A stretch of DNA of 64,000 bases from Chaenocephalus aceratus (lineage: Eukaryota > Chordata > Actinopteri > Perciformes > Channichthyidae). The notes under the pieces are model-generated. The model ran no database searches. It was given only the letters and a program-made list of their open reading frames with translations, and was not told the origin of the DNA. This document shows, one piece after another, positions 41,944-54,315 of this stretch. The stretch covers positions 26,001-90,000 of the forward strand of contig JAMFTG010000723.1 of the NCBI GenBank assembly GCA_023974075.1. Reading direction: 5' to 3'. A program made the position numbers and the translations under genes. How positions within the stretch are numbered: position 1 is the stretch's first letter; every line of letters begins with the position of its first letter.

Positions 41944-43010
41944 CTCACTCCCATCCCGTCACATATTGACGAACGGTCAGGGCCCCTCCCCGTCGCTATA
42001 TTACCCCTTGCCCGTCAGGCTGCTACGGGCAGGGCGTCCCATAGACCTTCATAATGCCTATTTTAAGGTTCATTTGGCCATTAAAATGCGTTTTGATGTA
42101 ATTTTATGCGAGTAATGAGTTTTTATTTCTGATTATTTGTGCAGTACATGTACATGATGTTTAGTTTGCTAGTTATGACGAAGATTACTTCATGAATGCT
42201 AACGTTTTTTTGGTGGAAATGTGTTTTTTCACAGCAAAGTCACCCTCTGTACTTGGACTTATTGGGAGAATCTAAAGGCAAGAACATCCCAAATATGAAT
42301 TTAGGTCTTTATTGTAGACCTTTAGTGTTGCCGTCTGTGAGGAAAATACATGGGGCTCAGAGCCTCGTATTTTTAAAATCTTTTTTTCCTTCTAATTTGT
42401 TATTCTTTTCAAAATAACACACTGTTATTTACTCACCAATAACACACAATTATCCTTGCTTTTATTTATTGGTTTAATTCCATAATCTCGGTCTTTTTTG
42501 GTGTTCGTCAGGAACTGAATTTCAAAATAAAAATAACCGGAAACAGACGTAGGCCTATAAGACACTACACTACCCATAATCCCCAGCTGTCGTTTAGGAC
42601 TACGGTCCCCGTGATTACTCTTCAAGGTCTGGGATTGGATGTTGGAGTGGCAGTGCGCCAAGGTTACGCAGAGCGTCAAACAGCTGTTTGAAATGGAACG
42701 AAACCACGCCAGACTATCCAAAACTGGAATCGAACGCACCCCAGAACTACACACTTCACTATTGTGTTTCGCAAAATGTTCTATGGGACGTCTCTACTGA
42801 ACGTTTTCGTTTTTCCCACAATTAGAAGTTGCCAGTATTAAACACATTGGTGTTATCAAATGTAAAACATATAATTAATAAATGGGTGAAAAATCGCTGT
42901 CCATAATACGCAGCATCAATATATAGCATTAATATACCCACATGACAGCTCATTGATACTTTGTAATTCTACTCCACTACAATTCAGAGGTCAACACAGA
43001 CAGTCTGTTG
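41381..43010. other. Intergenic stretch, duplicon 2
   Basis: Copy of 4079-5708. It contains only the RING fragment and the CA microsatellite at 41911-41940. Confidence 0.45.
41474..41554 (-). pseudogene. Orphan TRIM RING fragment, duplicon 2
   Basis: Identical in layout to 4172-4252, encoding CNHSFCSSCLQTFWEQSKN and nothing more of the gene. Confidence 0.85.
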
Positions 43011-46000
43011 AGCGCTGAGACGTGATCCACCTTTGCTGAGTTCCGGATGAGAGCCACGTTCAACCTCATCCACCACAGCGGACCCGAGTTCCACTAAAGG
43101 CACGCCGGGAAGGGTTTCAGGAGCCACTCCACACTGGGCGAATCACTTCTGGGATCCTACTTTTGCCCGCCGAGTGGATTTAGCACGAGAGGGAGCAACT
43201 CTTGCAGAGATAAAGAGTCGGAAGTGTGGTCCCGGCTCTCCTCTCGCCGCTCCTCACACCGCGTATCGCCGCTCCTCACACCGCTCCTCTTGCCGCTCCT
43301 CTCGCCGCTCCTCTCGCCGCTCCTCTCGCCGCTCCTCTCGCCGCTCCTCTCGCCGCTCCTCACACCGCGTATCGCCGCTCCTCTCCGCGCCTGTGCTACC
43401 GGCGGAGATGTAAAGTGGATTACATAGCCGGTGTAACGCGGTGGGATTACCTTCTCTACTCTGCTGTGCTGCTATAGCTGACGCCTGGTTCCACCTTGCT
43501 CCGGGAACAGCGTGGATACTGTTGTGCTGGACTGGGAGAATGGCGGGTGTCGTGTTTCTGCTGTGCCTTTTCTTGGCTGTGCTGGACAAGGAGAAGATCG
43601 CTAGTCGTCCTGAAAAATCTACTGGATTCGGGTATGTTCTGCCGCCCGCAGTGGACATCCCCTGTACAGTTTCGGAGGTGTTGCACAAACAATTGCTGGT
43701 TGCACTGTCGCGGACATTCATTTCGGAAAATGTTTGTCTTTCTCACATGCCTGCCACGATGGTCCTTCAGAATTGTTTTTTAAACTCTAATCTCACTTTC
43801 GCGAAGTTTGCTGGTGACTCTAGAACAGCTGACAATGTATGTGTGTTGATTAAGAGGAAAAGGTGCTTGGTATTTTTATTGTTGTTACTATCAGGAAATG
43901 TACAGCCAAATCCAGGTCCACCTAGCAGTATTAGTCAAATAGCTACTCCTGCTGATTTTATATCTAGATCTGGGCTAGGTTTAATTCATTTAAATGTGCG
44001 TAGTCTGTTACCTAAATTAGATTGTGTCCATATTTGGGCGAGTTCGACTGATGCTGATGTCATTGTCTTATCAGAAACGTGGCTAGATAAATCCATTTTG
44101 GCCTCTGACATTTACATAAATGGTTACAGTGTATATCGTACTGACCGGCCTAAAAAAGGTGGTGGCGTTGCCATTTATGTGAAAAATAAGTTTTGTGTAA
44201 CTAATATGGTTTCCAAATCTGTTAGTAAACTGCTAGAATTTTTAGCCGTGAATATTGAGGTAACAAAGGGTCAACAGGTCATGGTGGTGGGCTGCTACAG
44301 GGCCCCCTCGGCTGTCAAGGACTCTTTATCGTCATTGGCAAAACTGTTATCACAACTTTCCTACAAGGAAATAGTGCTGCTTGGTGATTTTAATTGGGAC
44401 TGGTTAACTTCTGTGTCAGAGGATTTTAAAAACCTGTGTACCTCTTTGAATTTTACCCAGATTATAGACAGTCCTACTCGCCCAAATATTAAGTCCCCAA
44501 ATAAATCCTCCTTAATTGATCTAATTTTAACAAATGTTCCACATAAATACTCATCTGTGGGAGTATTTGCTAATGATGTGAGTGACCACTGTGTTGTAGC
44601 CACAATTAGGGACACTAAGGTCCAAAAGGTTAAACCACGTATCATCACAAAGAGAGACAAAAAACACTTTGTGGAGCAGGGTTTTTTACATGATCTGTTT
44701 GATTTTGATTGGGGTAAAATCAATTTGTGTGCTGATGTAGAAACTGCATGGTCTTATTTTTATCTTGGTTTTATGAAAATTATAGATAGACATGCACCTC
44801 TGCGTACATTTAGAGTGAAGGGACGAAACAATCCCTGGTTTTCTGCTAAGCTGTCCAGTCTCCTTCATGAGAGAAATAATGCTTGGGCTAAGGCTAGGAA
44901 ATCAGGCTCAGAGGTAGAATGGCTACGTTTTAGGCAGCTAAGAAATAGCTTCACATCGCAAATAAAAAGTGCTAAATCAAAGTACTATTTGTCAGTTTCC
45001 ACAGAAAACCTGAATAATCCTAGGACATTTTGGAAAGCCATAAAATCGATTTCCACTGGTGAGATCCCAAATGAGCTACCTCCGTGCCTCACCACAGCAT
45101 CTGGCTCTATATCAGACAGGGCTACTATGCTAAATTGCTTTAATAAGCATTTTGTGTCTTGTGGCTCTCTGTTTGATTCTGTCACTGACTGTACTTCTGC
45201 TTCTGTGAACGCTCCAATCCTTGACTCTGAACAGTGTGGTCTGGAAAACCCTTTCAGTTTTACTCCTTTAACTATTGGTATTGTTCATGAAGCATTATCC
45301 AAGCTGGATCCTAGGAAACCGGCTGGCCCGGACAACGTAGAACCTTGCTTTTTAAAGATAGCTGCAGATTTTATTGCTCCACCTCTTACTACTCTTTTTA
45401 ACCTCTCCCTCAGCACGAACACAATTCCAAAAGTATGAAAGTCTGCTTGTGTCTTGCCTTTACTGAAAGGAGGGGAGGCAACTATTTTAAATAGCTATAG
45501 GCCAATCTCTAAATTGTCAGTTCTGGAGAAGGTGCTCGAATGACTTGTGAGTGAACAAGTAAAGGAGTTTTTATGTATAAATGACATCCTGTCTAAGCAT
45601 CAGTCAGGATTCAGAAAGAAACACAGCACCATCACTGCCACGATGAAAGTGGTAAATGACATTACTACTATTTTGGATAATAAGCAGAGTTGTGCAGCTC
45701 TGTTTATTGACCTTTCCAAAGCGTTTGACACCATTGATCATAGCATTTTAAAGCAGAGGCTACTCAGTATTGGCATGTCCAGCAATGCAGTGGGGTGGTT
45801 TGTGAACTACCTCTCTGAAAGGTCCCAATGTGTTCATTTTGATGGGCTGTCTTCTGAGTGGTTAAACATTTCTAATGGTGTACCACAAGGTTCTGTTTTA
45901 GGACCACTTTTATTCTCCATATATATTAACAGCGTAGGTGATAATGTGGATGAAACTACTTTACATTTTTATGCGGATGATACTGTGATGTATTGTGCAG

Positions 46001-46937
46001 GTCCCTCCATTAAAGAGGCTGTTGTTAAATTACAGGCTGTTTTTAACATTATTCAGACTCAGCTCTCTGAACTAAAGCTTCTTTTAAATGTGGATAAAAC
46101 CAAGGTAATGCTCTTTTCAAAAGCAAAAAAGACACCAGAGCCTGTTTTAGATATTGTAACTACGCAAGGAACAAAACTTGAAGTTGTTGCCTGTTACAAA
46201 TACCTTGGTATCTGGCTTGATGATTGTCTCTCTTTTAAACTTCATGTCAATAACCTGCTTAAAAAGCTGAGGGTTAGGCTAGGGTTCTTCTACAGGAACA
46301 AGTCCTGTTTCTCGCTTGAGGCCAGGAAAAGGCTCTGTGACCTTTTGACCTGTGCTGGACTATGGGGATTTGTTGTATATGAATGCACCTGCCAATTACC
46401 TGAGCAAATTGGATGCTGCGTATCACAGTGCACTGAGATTTGTCACAAATTGTAAAGCGCTTACACATCACTGTACCCTGTATACCAAGGCAGGTTTACC
46501 ATCACTCTCTGCACGGAGGCTCAGTCACTGGTACACTTTTATTTATAAAGCTATGTTGGGCAAACTCCCGTATTACATCTGTTCTCTGGTAAAGCAGAAA
46601 GTTGCGGGCAGCTATTGTCTGAGATCGCAGGATGTGGTCTTGTTAGATGTGCCAAGAGTGAGGACTGTCTTAGGTAAGACGGCTTTTATGTGCGCAGCTC
46701 CACTTGCTTGGAACAACCTACAGTCCAAATTAAAATTGAGCAATTTTATTTCTCTGAATGTTTTTAAGGCACGTCTGCACGAGATGCTTTCTGACACTAT
46801 GGGTGTTTGTAAGTGTTGGGGAATATGTAAATATGATGTCCTCTATTGTTGATTGCAGGTCTCCCTTGTAAAAGAGATCCATGATCTCAAGGAACCTATC
46901 TGTCTAAATAAAGGTTTGAAATGAAATGAAATGAAAT
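43011..46937 (+). mobile_element. LINE, L2/CR1-like, duplicon 2
   Basis: Copy of the element at 5709-9662. One more 12-bp unit in the 5' region (43243-43386). About 39 bp are missing in the 3' UTR after CTCTATTGTT compared with copy 1. Confidence 0.85.
43540..46852 (+). pseudogene. LINE ORF, duplicon 2, interrupted
   Basis: Same domains as copy 1 (NPGP motif, endonuclease, reverse transcriptase with YADD). It shares the TGA at 45541-45543 and the frameshift before MLDYGDLLYM. It has gained its own TGG-to-TGA stop at 45436-45438. The tyrosine in LDYGDLL is kept here but is serine in copy 1. Confidence 0.9.
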
Positions 46938-47015
46938 AGACATTTAAAAAAGGACAGAATATATATTTTTTTTTATTCAAAACAGCAGCATCGAACAGAT
47001 TATCTGGTGGAGCTT

Positions 47016-49450
47016 CTATGAGTCTGAGTCCCTGAAATTGTTCTCACACTGGTCACAGGAGTAGGGTTTCTCTCCAGTGTGGATTCTCTGGTGGCGCTTC
47101 AAATTGCCTGACTGGCTAAAGCTCTTCACACACTGGTCACAGGTGAAAGGTTTTTCTCCAGTGTGGGTTCTCTGGTGACGCTTCAATTTGCCTGACTGGC
47201 TAAAGCTCTTCTCACACTGGTCACAGGAGTAGGGTTTCTCTCCAGTGTGGATTCTCTGGTGGCGCTTCAAATCGCCTGACTGGCTAAAGCTCTTCACACA
47301 CTGGTCACAGGTGAAAGGTTTTTCTCCAGTGTGGGTTCGCTGGTGGACCTTCAATGAGCCTGAGTCCGTGAAACTTTTCTCACACTGGTCACAGGAGTAG
47401 GGTTTCTCTCCAGTGTGGATTCTCTGGTGGACCTTCAATGAGCCTGAGTCCGTGAAACTTTTCTCACACTGGTCACAGGAGTAGGGTTTCTCTCCAGTGT
47501 GTATTCTCTGGTGGACCTTCAAATTGCCTGACTGGCTAAAGGTCTTCTCACACTGGTCACAGGTGAAAGGCTTTTCTCCAGTGTGGATTCTCTGGTGGCG
47601 CTTCAAATCACCTGACTGGCTAAAGCTCTTCTCACACTGGTCACAGGTGAAAGGTTTCTCTCCAGTGTGGGTTCTCTGGTGGATCTTCAAATTGCCTGAA
47701 CTCCTGAAGCTCTTCTCACACTGGTCACAGGTGTGTGGTGTTCCTATTGTGGCTGTAGACTGATGTTGATCCAGCTGTTCTCCGATGATACTCTTCTCCC
47801 CCTCATCATAAAGTCTATATGGGTTTTTGCAGGTCTCTTCCTATAAAAAAAAAAAAAAAAATCTTTACTTGCAAAAAACAAAATCACTCTTTTAGAGGAA
47901 ATAACAAACTGACAAAAGTAAAGCGCTCTCATGGAGGGAAAAAGGCAAAACACTGAATCTGTTTAAGCAATGGCTTAGATCTGGCTTCTTGGGCCACTGA
48001 ACAAGACGAACCGACAACTAACAAGGGGAGACAGGACAATATATACATGAGGTAAGTGGGCACAGGTGGAAATAATCAGGGGCGGGGCAGACACTGACGA
48101 TGGCGGGAAAAGGAACCAGAGCAGGAAGTAAAGGGACCTGGAATGAGACAGGGTGAGTACAAAATAAAACAGGAAGTGGAACATAAACTAAACTAACATG
48201 AACATGGCGATCACAAACATGACAAAACTTAACATAATTGACGGGACACAACACGGTATCACGGCAAGATGTGACGATTTACCATACTGGGAGACGTGAA
48301 GATGTCACGATTTCGTCCTTCAAACGTGACAGTTACACGGTATTGTTAACATGGCCCAACCAGTGGAGAAATACCCGGAAATGCCAAGCAAATGCTCCAC
48401 CACGACGGTCGGTTGTTATTGTCAATATTAATATAAGAATTATTTATTTTTTAATAGTCACACTCGATTTTGCCGATTTTCTTGTTGCCCCAGCTGGTCG
48501 ACACCTCTTTTAGCAGAAGCAAAGGCTACATTAATGTATTAAATCGATGTTAATCCATGCGTGTGGTTGTGGAATTAACGGACGTGACGTTGTGTGATTG
48601 CGTTGCCAGGCAACAGCTTGGGTTCATGTTAATTTACAAACTCTTCAACTAGAACCCTAGTTAAATTTAAAAACATTTTAGAAGGCCTCAGGAAATACTT
48701 TAATGTACATTTAAATTGAAATGTGAAGGAATGTGTGTACAACAAAATACATCCGTCATAAACAATACCGGAGACAGAGTAGGCAAGATCCTCAGCTCGG
48801 TGATTGGATGGTTTAGCCGCAATGCACCTTGGGATATGGTGTTTATGCGATGTGAAATCCGAAAACATTTTTACAAAATAAAATAATACTTTATTCCGAG
48901 TGTGCTTGCTTTTATCGTTGAAAGTCATCACATAACGGCATTGTAATACACGGTTCGGCTGCATTAAATATTACATATCTGCCGTAGTTCTGTATTTATA
49001 GAGCCCTGATGAGAAGACTTCTTGACAAACATGAGGAACTGCCGCCAAAACTGAAAACGTGACGTGGATCATAAATATATCAGCAATTAAACAACATCTT
49101 AGATTTCTTTTCACACAATACGTCTCCTTGCAGTATCAACACTAATTCGGCTGACTTTTATATTTGATCCAATTGGTAGATAGGCTGTATTGGTGCACAG
49201 CTGATGTTTCCTAGCAACACATTATGATGCACTCAGTATAACAAATGCTTTTTTAATTCTTCATTGTTTAGACTAAAATGCAACCATGCAAACAATTCTG
49301 AAAACTTAAATCAACAGGACCCTTGACGGCTAAACTTTAAACAGAATGTCATTGTTTTCACTCAAATATGAATACTTATTTAACCCTTTAACTTACCTCT
49401 GCCGATGAACTCTTTCTGCTGCTTGTGTTATCTACCTGATGTTCAGCCAT
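47016..49450 (-). CDS. C2H2 zinc-finger protein, duplicon 2
   Basis: Exons 47016-47840 and 49397-49450 match the copy 1 gene in length, splice sites and finger number (eight complete, one truncated). Only scattered changes are visible, for example CKNQYRL becomes CKNPYRL in the leader. Both copies look intact, so the window has two near-identical zinc-finger genes. Their finger helices are the same where read, which predicts the same DNA target. The intron start has a longer A run after the acceptor. Confidence 0.87.
47841..49396 (-). other. Intron of the zinc-finger gene, duplicon 2
   Basis: Copy of 10566-12121. No exon seen. Confidence 0.5.
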
Positions 49451-50360
49451 CTGCAATAACAGAGATTACCATATTACTTATTAGCCAACTACAGGAATTA
49501 AAATAAATATCTAGTGTTGTTCTAAATGTTAACCTTCATTTGACAAAACAATCACCACCACAAAGCTCAAAGAGAGATGAGTCCATCCAGTTAGACACTT
49601 GCACATCTGACACATCATAGAGACATATCTTGTTGTGCTTTAGTTTGTGCATTTTTTAAATAAATGCAGCTTTAAAATGAGGTAAAGCCATATATTACAA
49701 ATATAAATGAAGACAATAAGTCAGTCTTGTGCAGAGAAACATACATTTCAGTCCCGGTATCCGACATGCAGAACAATAAACTGTATTTTCATTCAATATC
49801 AAAATAAGTTTTAAAGAGTAAATTAAATCTCCCCCTGCCAGCCAAACAGTAGCTCCCGTAAACATCTCATAGAAACGACCCAGCTGCAGAAACGCTGTTT
49901 TTCTTACCGTTGATGTGTGGAAGTAGATTCAATAACTCGTGCCGGTTGATGGACGTCTTCACGGGGGTCAGGTTTGAAAGATGCACTGGTGTTTCCATGG
50001 TAACACAATTCAAAGGTTCCAATTCGAGTTTTATTTTGAATTATCTTTGTTGTTGTTTGTATGTGTGTTATCTGTTCCCTCTGGCTCAGTGGTTCCCAAC
50101 CTATGGGCCGCGGCCCCCTAGTGGTCCACGAATGCATTGCATGTGGGCCGCCAAATATTTTGTATTTAATTTTCTTCTTTTGTACAGGCTGAAGACACAA
50201 ACATGGACATGCTGCTACTAGTGACACGCTACAAACAAGTACTTGCTGAGATCAAAACTCAATAATGTAGTTTAATGAAATCTGGGATGATCAACTTATT
50301 TTCCTTGGACATAGACATTGTTATAATAAGCAATCATTAAACTTGCGGTCAACAAAAAGT

Positions 50361-50378
50361 ACACACACACACACACGC

Positions 50379-50441
<63 letters not shown>

Positions 50442-50452
50442 CACACACACCT
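50361..50452. repeat. Compound (CA)n-(CAGA)n microsatellite
   Basis: Short CA runs flank about 14 tandem CAGA units (around 50380-50440). Copy 1 has a pure CA run at this place. Confidence 0.95.
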
Positions 50453-51104
50453 CACGCAGGTGAACAGGATTATAATGAGTGCCGCCCGTATCCATGTAAC
50501 CCAAGCTAACCAATCAATAGTGATCAAAAAAATATCTTATATTAAAACAAAATGCATTGCTACACGTTTCATGGCTCCTCCATCCAGCATTCACTAAGAA
50601 CCATCAAACTCCAGTTTCTAAAAGCTTCTCTTTCTGGTTCATCTTTTTTTAATTCTAAATATCACAGTGTACAATATCAATTGAGTATTCTTCTCTTCAA
50701 TTATCATCAGAAATCTTAGCATCTTAACAGCTCCATCCACAAGAAGCAATGGGATTTTTCCATGACGAGTGAACCCTGCAAGTGATAAAAGGATGGCTTA
50801 TTTCCAGGTTAGGGACTCATTCCTGCGCCACTAATTTACCAGTAGTTATGATTCAGATGTAATGATATCAAATACACATATACAGACTCTCTTTCCTCCT
50901 GCTTGCGCTTTAGTTTTTTATTTATTTGCGTCTATTTGCCCAAAAATGTTTCTAATTAATTGTTTTCTATAACAATAATCATTCATTACAAATTCTGATA
51001 TTGTGACAGCCCTGATTTTTAGTTTTTTAAGCCTTTCGGGAAGCAGATTAAGGACAGTTCACAACATTAATTGACTTGCATACACTTCAATACCGTGGCA
51101 ATTA

Positions 51105-51188
51105 AGGGTTATGTATCTCACCCAAGCACACGTCGACATGTGATCAAACCACCAACCCTCTGATTGGTAGATCAGGGCGCTATCCCAT
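51105..51188 (-). mobile_element. tRNA-derived SINE fragment, duplicon 2
   Basis: Same fragment as 13801-13884, with the GGTTGGTGGTTTGATC B-box-like part on the minus strand. Confidence 0.6.
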
Positions 51189-51260
51189 TTCCCCCCAAAT
51201 GTTTTTAAAGGTATTCATTTTGTAATCGAGTAGTGAACATCTGATGTTGTGACAGTCCTA

Positions 51261-51711
51261 GAAGAAGAGGGGACACATGTTGATGTAGAAGAGACATGAA
51301 GAAGAGAGGACAAATGTTGATGTAGAAGAGACATGGAGAATAGGGGACACGTGTTGATGTAGAAGAGACATGGAGAAGAGGGGACACATGTTGATGTAGA
51401 AGAGACATGAAGAAGAGAGGACAAATGTTGATGTAGAAGAGACATGGAGAATAGGGGACACGTGTTGATGTAGAAGAGACATGAAGAAGAGGGGACACGT
51501 GTTGATGTAGAAGAGACATGAAGAAGAGGGAACACGTGTTGATGTAGAAGAGACATGAAGAAGAGGGGACACATGTTGATGTAGAAGAGACATGAAGAAG
51601 AGGGGACACATGTTGATGTAGAAGAGACATGAAGAAGAGGGGACACATGTTGATGTAGAAGAGACATGGAGAAGAGGGGACACATGTTGATGTAGAAGAG
51701 ACATGAGGAAG
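51261..51711. repeat. 37-bp minisatellite, about 12 units, duplicon 2
   Basis: Same array as 13957-14444 but shorter by exactly 37 bp, one unit. Confidence 0.95.
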
Positions 51712-51778
51712 TGGATTTTGCATAGTAGGTGACCTTGTAAGGGTCCTTCTCTCTGATGATGAATCCTTCTGAACACAG

Positions 51779-52001
51779 AAATCTGTTCCTGCGAGGATTC
51801 TTCCAGACGAAGCCCGACCAAAGGAGAACACGGAGCCGGTTCTCCGCGGTTCCATCGAGGCGGCTGTGAAGCTGCCGGTGGGAACCAAGAGCTCCGGCCT
51901 GAACAACGAGGAGGACGGTGTTCCCGTGGTCGCCTTCAAAGAACGACGCTCCCTCCGGACCCTCAGCGGCCTCGAGGAGATCCAGACCCACCAACGAGCA
52001 G
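51779..52001 (+). CDS. Isolated coding exon, duplicon 2
   Basis: Same 223-bp exon as 14512-14734 with identical acceptor and donor and an open frame. Conservation of the frame in both copies supports coding, but the duplicons are so similar that this is weak evidence. Confidence 0.55.
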
Positions 52002-52080
52002 GTGAGACAGAACCGGATATTAACACTCATCAGAATGTAAAGCATTAGAAACAAACACGCTGGTGATTGTCAGCCAGAAG

Positions 52081-52398
52081 CAGCGGTGTCAAACTCGAGG
52101 CCCGCTTCACTTTATGTGGCCCGTCAGAGCTCTGAAAGAATATAATACGGTTACATGCCGCTTTACAGAAGCCCATAAACTACATGTCCCACAATGCATC
52201 TCATTTTGTGACATGCGCACTGCAGACTTGCAATGTTTTGCTCGAGACTTCTGCTTTCAGACGTAGTTCATTATGAATAATGTCATATATATTATTTGAT
52301 ATATATTTATATCGTCTTAAAGTAACAACCGGCCCATTGTAATAATAATAATAATAATGCTAGTGTGGCCCACGGTGAAGTAGAGTTTGACACCCCTG
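52081..52398. mobile_element. hAT-type MITE, duplicon 2
   Basis: Copy of 14814-15142 with a shorter AAT run and a few small deletions. Confidence 0.85.
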
Positions 52399-53049
52399 GC
52401 CAAAAGCATGTAATGTCAGAGTTCATCCAACGTACAACGATCCGAGGACACTTGCAGTCTGCCGGGTATTTTGACTCCATAGCACTTAGTGAAGACCCCC
52501 GGGGACATGTCCAACTTCAACAAGGGCTTATTGAGAGTGAATGACAGCGCCGTCACGGCAGATTGATTTCATCTCAACCGGTCCGCTAACGACTTGATTC
52601 AAACAGTTGTCCATTTGTTTCAACACCATTATTAATTAGAGGATTAGGGCAACATGTGATTTTATTTTATAAGACTTTAATCGCAGAACTAATACAAAAA
52701 GTTCACTATTGGTCAGATCTTACAGAACTATTCATACGTGGCCCTTATGCTCTTCCGTAGTTAAGTAACTGGTAACAACTCTTGTCAAATGAACGAGTAC
52801 GTTTTAACCTCAAAGAGACACAAAGTCTAAGGAGAGATGCAAAACGTCTACGAGAAGATGCTAAATTACCAAAACTACTAAAATAGGAACAAGACACAAA
52901 ATATCAGTACGTTTTCTTCCAAAAATGTTACAAGTTATTATGAATGCGAAATGTTATCTTACCAAGTCTTCGTCACACAACACCTGACAGTGTTCAAAGT
53001 AATAAAGCTCCATGGACAGCCTCTCCTTTCCCTGTATATCCCCCTAAAG

Positions 53050-53386
53050 CAGTGCTTCTCAAAGTGTGGTCCGCGGACCACTGGTGATCCGTGAGTGCCC
53101 CCTAGTGGTCCGTGAGTATATTGGTAACATTTCACATTTGAAATACATAAAAGTTTTCCGCACTCTCGCGGGAATATCTCCACAATGGAGCGAGCTTAAG
53201 TTTCACTTTCGATTGCATGATATAGCCCAGCGCAACACCTTCATCACACATGTTTCCACTTGTTTGCACCATTTTCAGGCGATTTGTAATCTGTTCTAGA
53301 AAAACGATGTGTTTTTGGAGTTAGGTGGTCCGCGAGTGTTTTTTTATTGGTTAAGTCCTTGGTATGAAAAGGTTTGAGAAACACTG
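53050..53386. mobile_element. hAT-type MITE, second, duplicon 2
   Basis: Copy of 15784-16120. The left target duplication has mutated to CCCTAAAG while the right remains CCCTAATG. Confidence 0.88.
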
Positions 53387-54315
53387 CCCTAATGGAAAGT
53401 CTCAACATGGATCATACCTGTTCTTATCTCTTAAGCTGCTCTGAAAATAATGTTTGTGTGTGTGTCCCTGCAGAGGTCATCTGAGCAGCTGCACGGACGT
53501 TCACACACTTTATTGGAGAGCTGTGTTTTCTCCGTGAGTTCCTGCAGCTCAGCCATGTTTCTGCACACTGAAATGTAAGCGTGAGCATGCAAGATTCCAG
53601 CCTCGCCTCTCACCGAGACGTCAGCTTCACTTTTTCTCTGTGTGTGTAACCAGTGGCACAAATACTGGGCAAGTTATCTACTGCTTCCTTTCAGTACAGA
53701 ACATATACAGTAATAACCATGTAGACAGTGGAGATGATGGAGTGTGTGAAGTGATAGGAATAGCTCTTCTTACAATCATGTTAGCCATATGCTTTTTGCT
53801 TATTCCTGATGTGTCCACGTACTTTCCCTTCCTTCGTTTGCCACTTTTAGATTAGTGCTATGAAGTTAGCACACAAGAGTTAAATCGTACCCGTGTAAAC
53901 TCCTCTCCTACCTGTTGATTTTGTGACGTAGAGCAATCACATATTTCAAAGCTGCTAAGGAACTTAGTTTCCAAAGACTTTGCTTCAGTTTTAGTGAGTG
54001 TTGTTTTAGAGAACTCGATGCACAGAGCCTTTATTGCACTAACAGTCTTCTGTTTGATATCGCGCGCATTCGCTTTACAAAGCAACGTTAGGAGGCGTAG
54101 AAGTTAAGAGAGTTTATTATAAGAAAAGCATATATAAAAAACAAATGTATCCAATCCTAAATATCCGATTGCTTGTAATTATCACGTGTTAAGAGTTGAT
54201 ACTATGCCGCTTCTCTGTCTTGTTTTCCACTTAATTTGTTGTTGACTGTAAGCATAAAAACTAATAAACACTTTAAAACATGATGGAGAAAAGCTGCTTC
54301 TTCAGTGCTCGTCTC
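53387..54315. other. Region downstream of the ARM gene stop, duplicon 2
   Basis: Copy of 16121-17038 with a small extra segment near 53771 (CAATCATGTTAGC). No gene assigned. Confidence 0.4.

Larger units (their letters stand above)
49451..51260. other. Upstream region of the zinc-finger gene, duplicon 2
   Basis: Copy of 12176-13956. It includes the hAT-like left end near 50090, the altered microsatellite 50361-50452 and the SINE fragment 51105-51188. Confidence 0.45.
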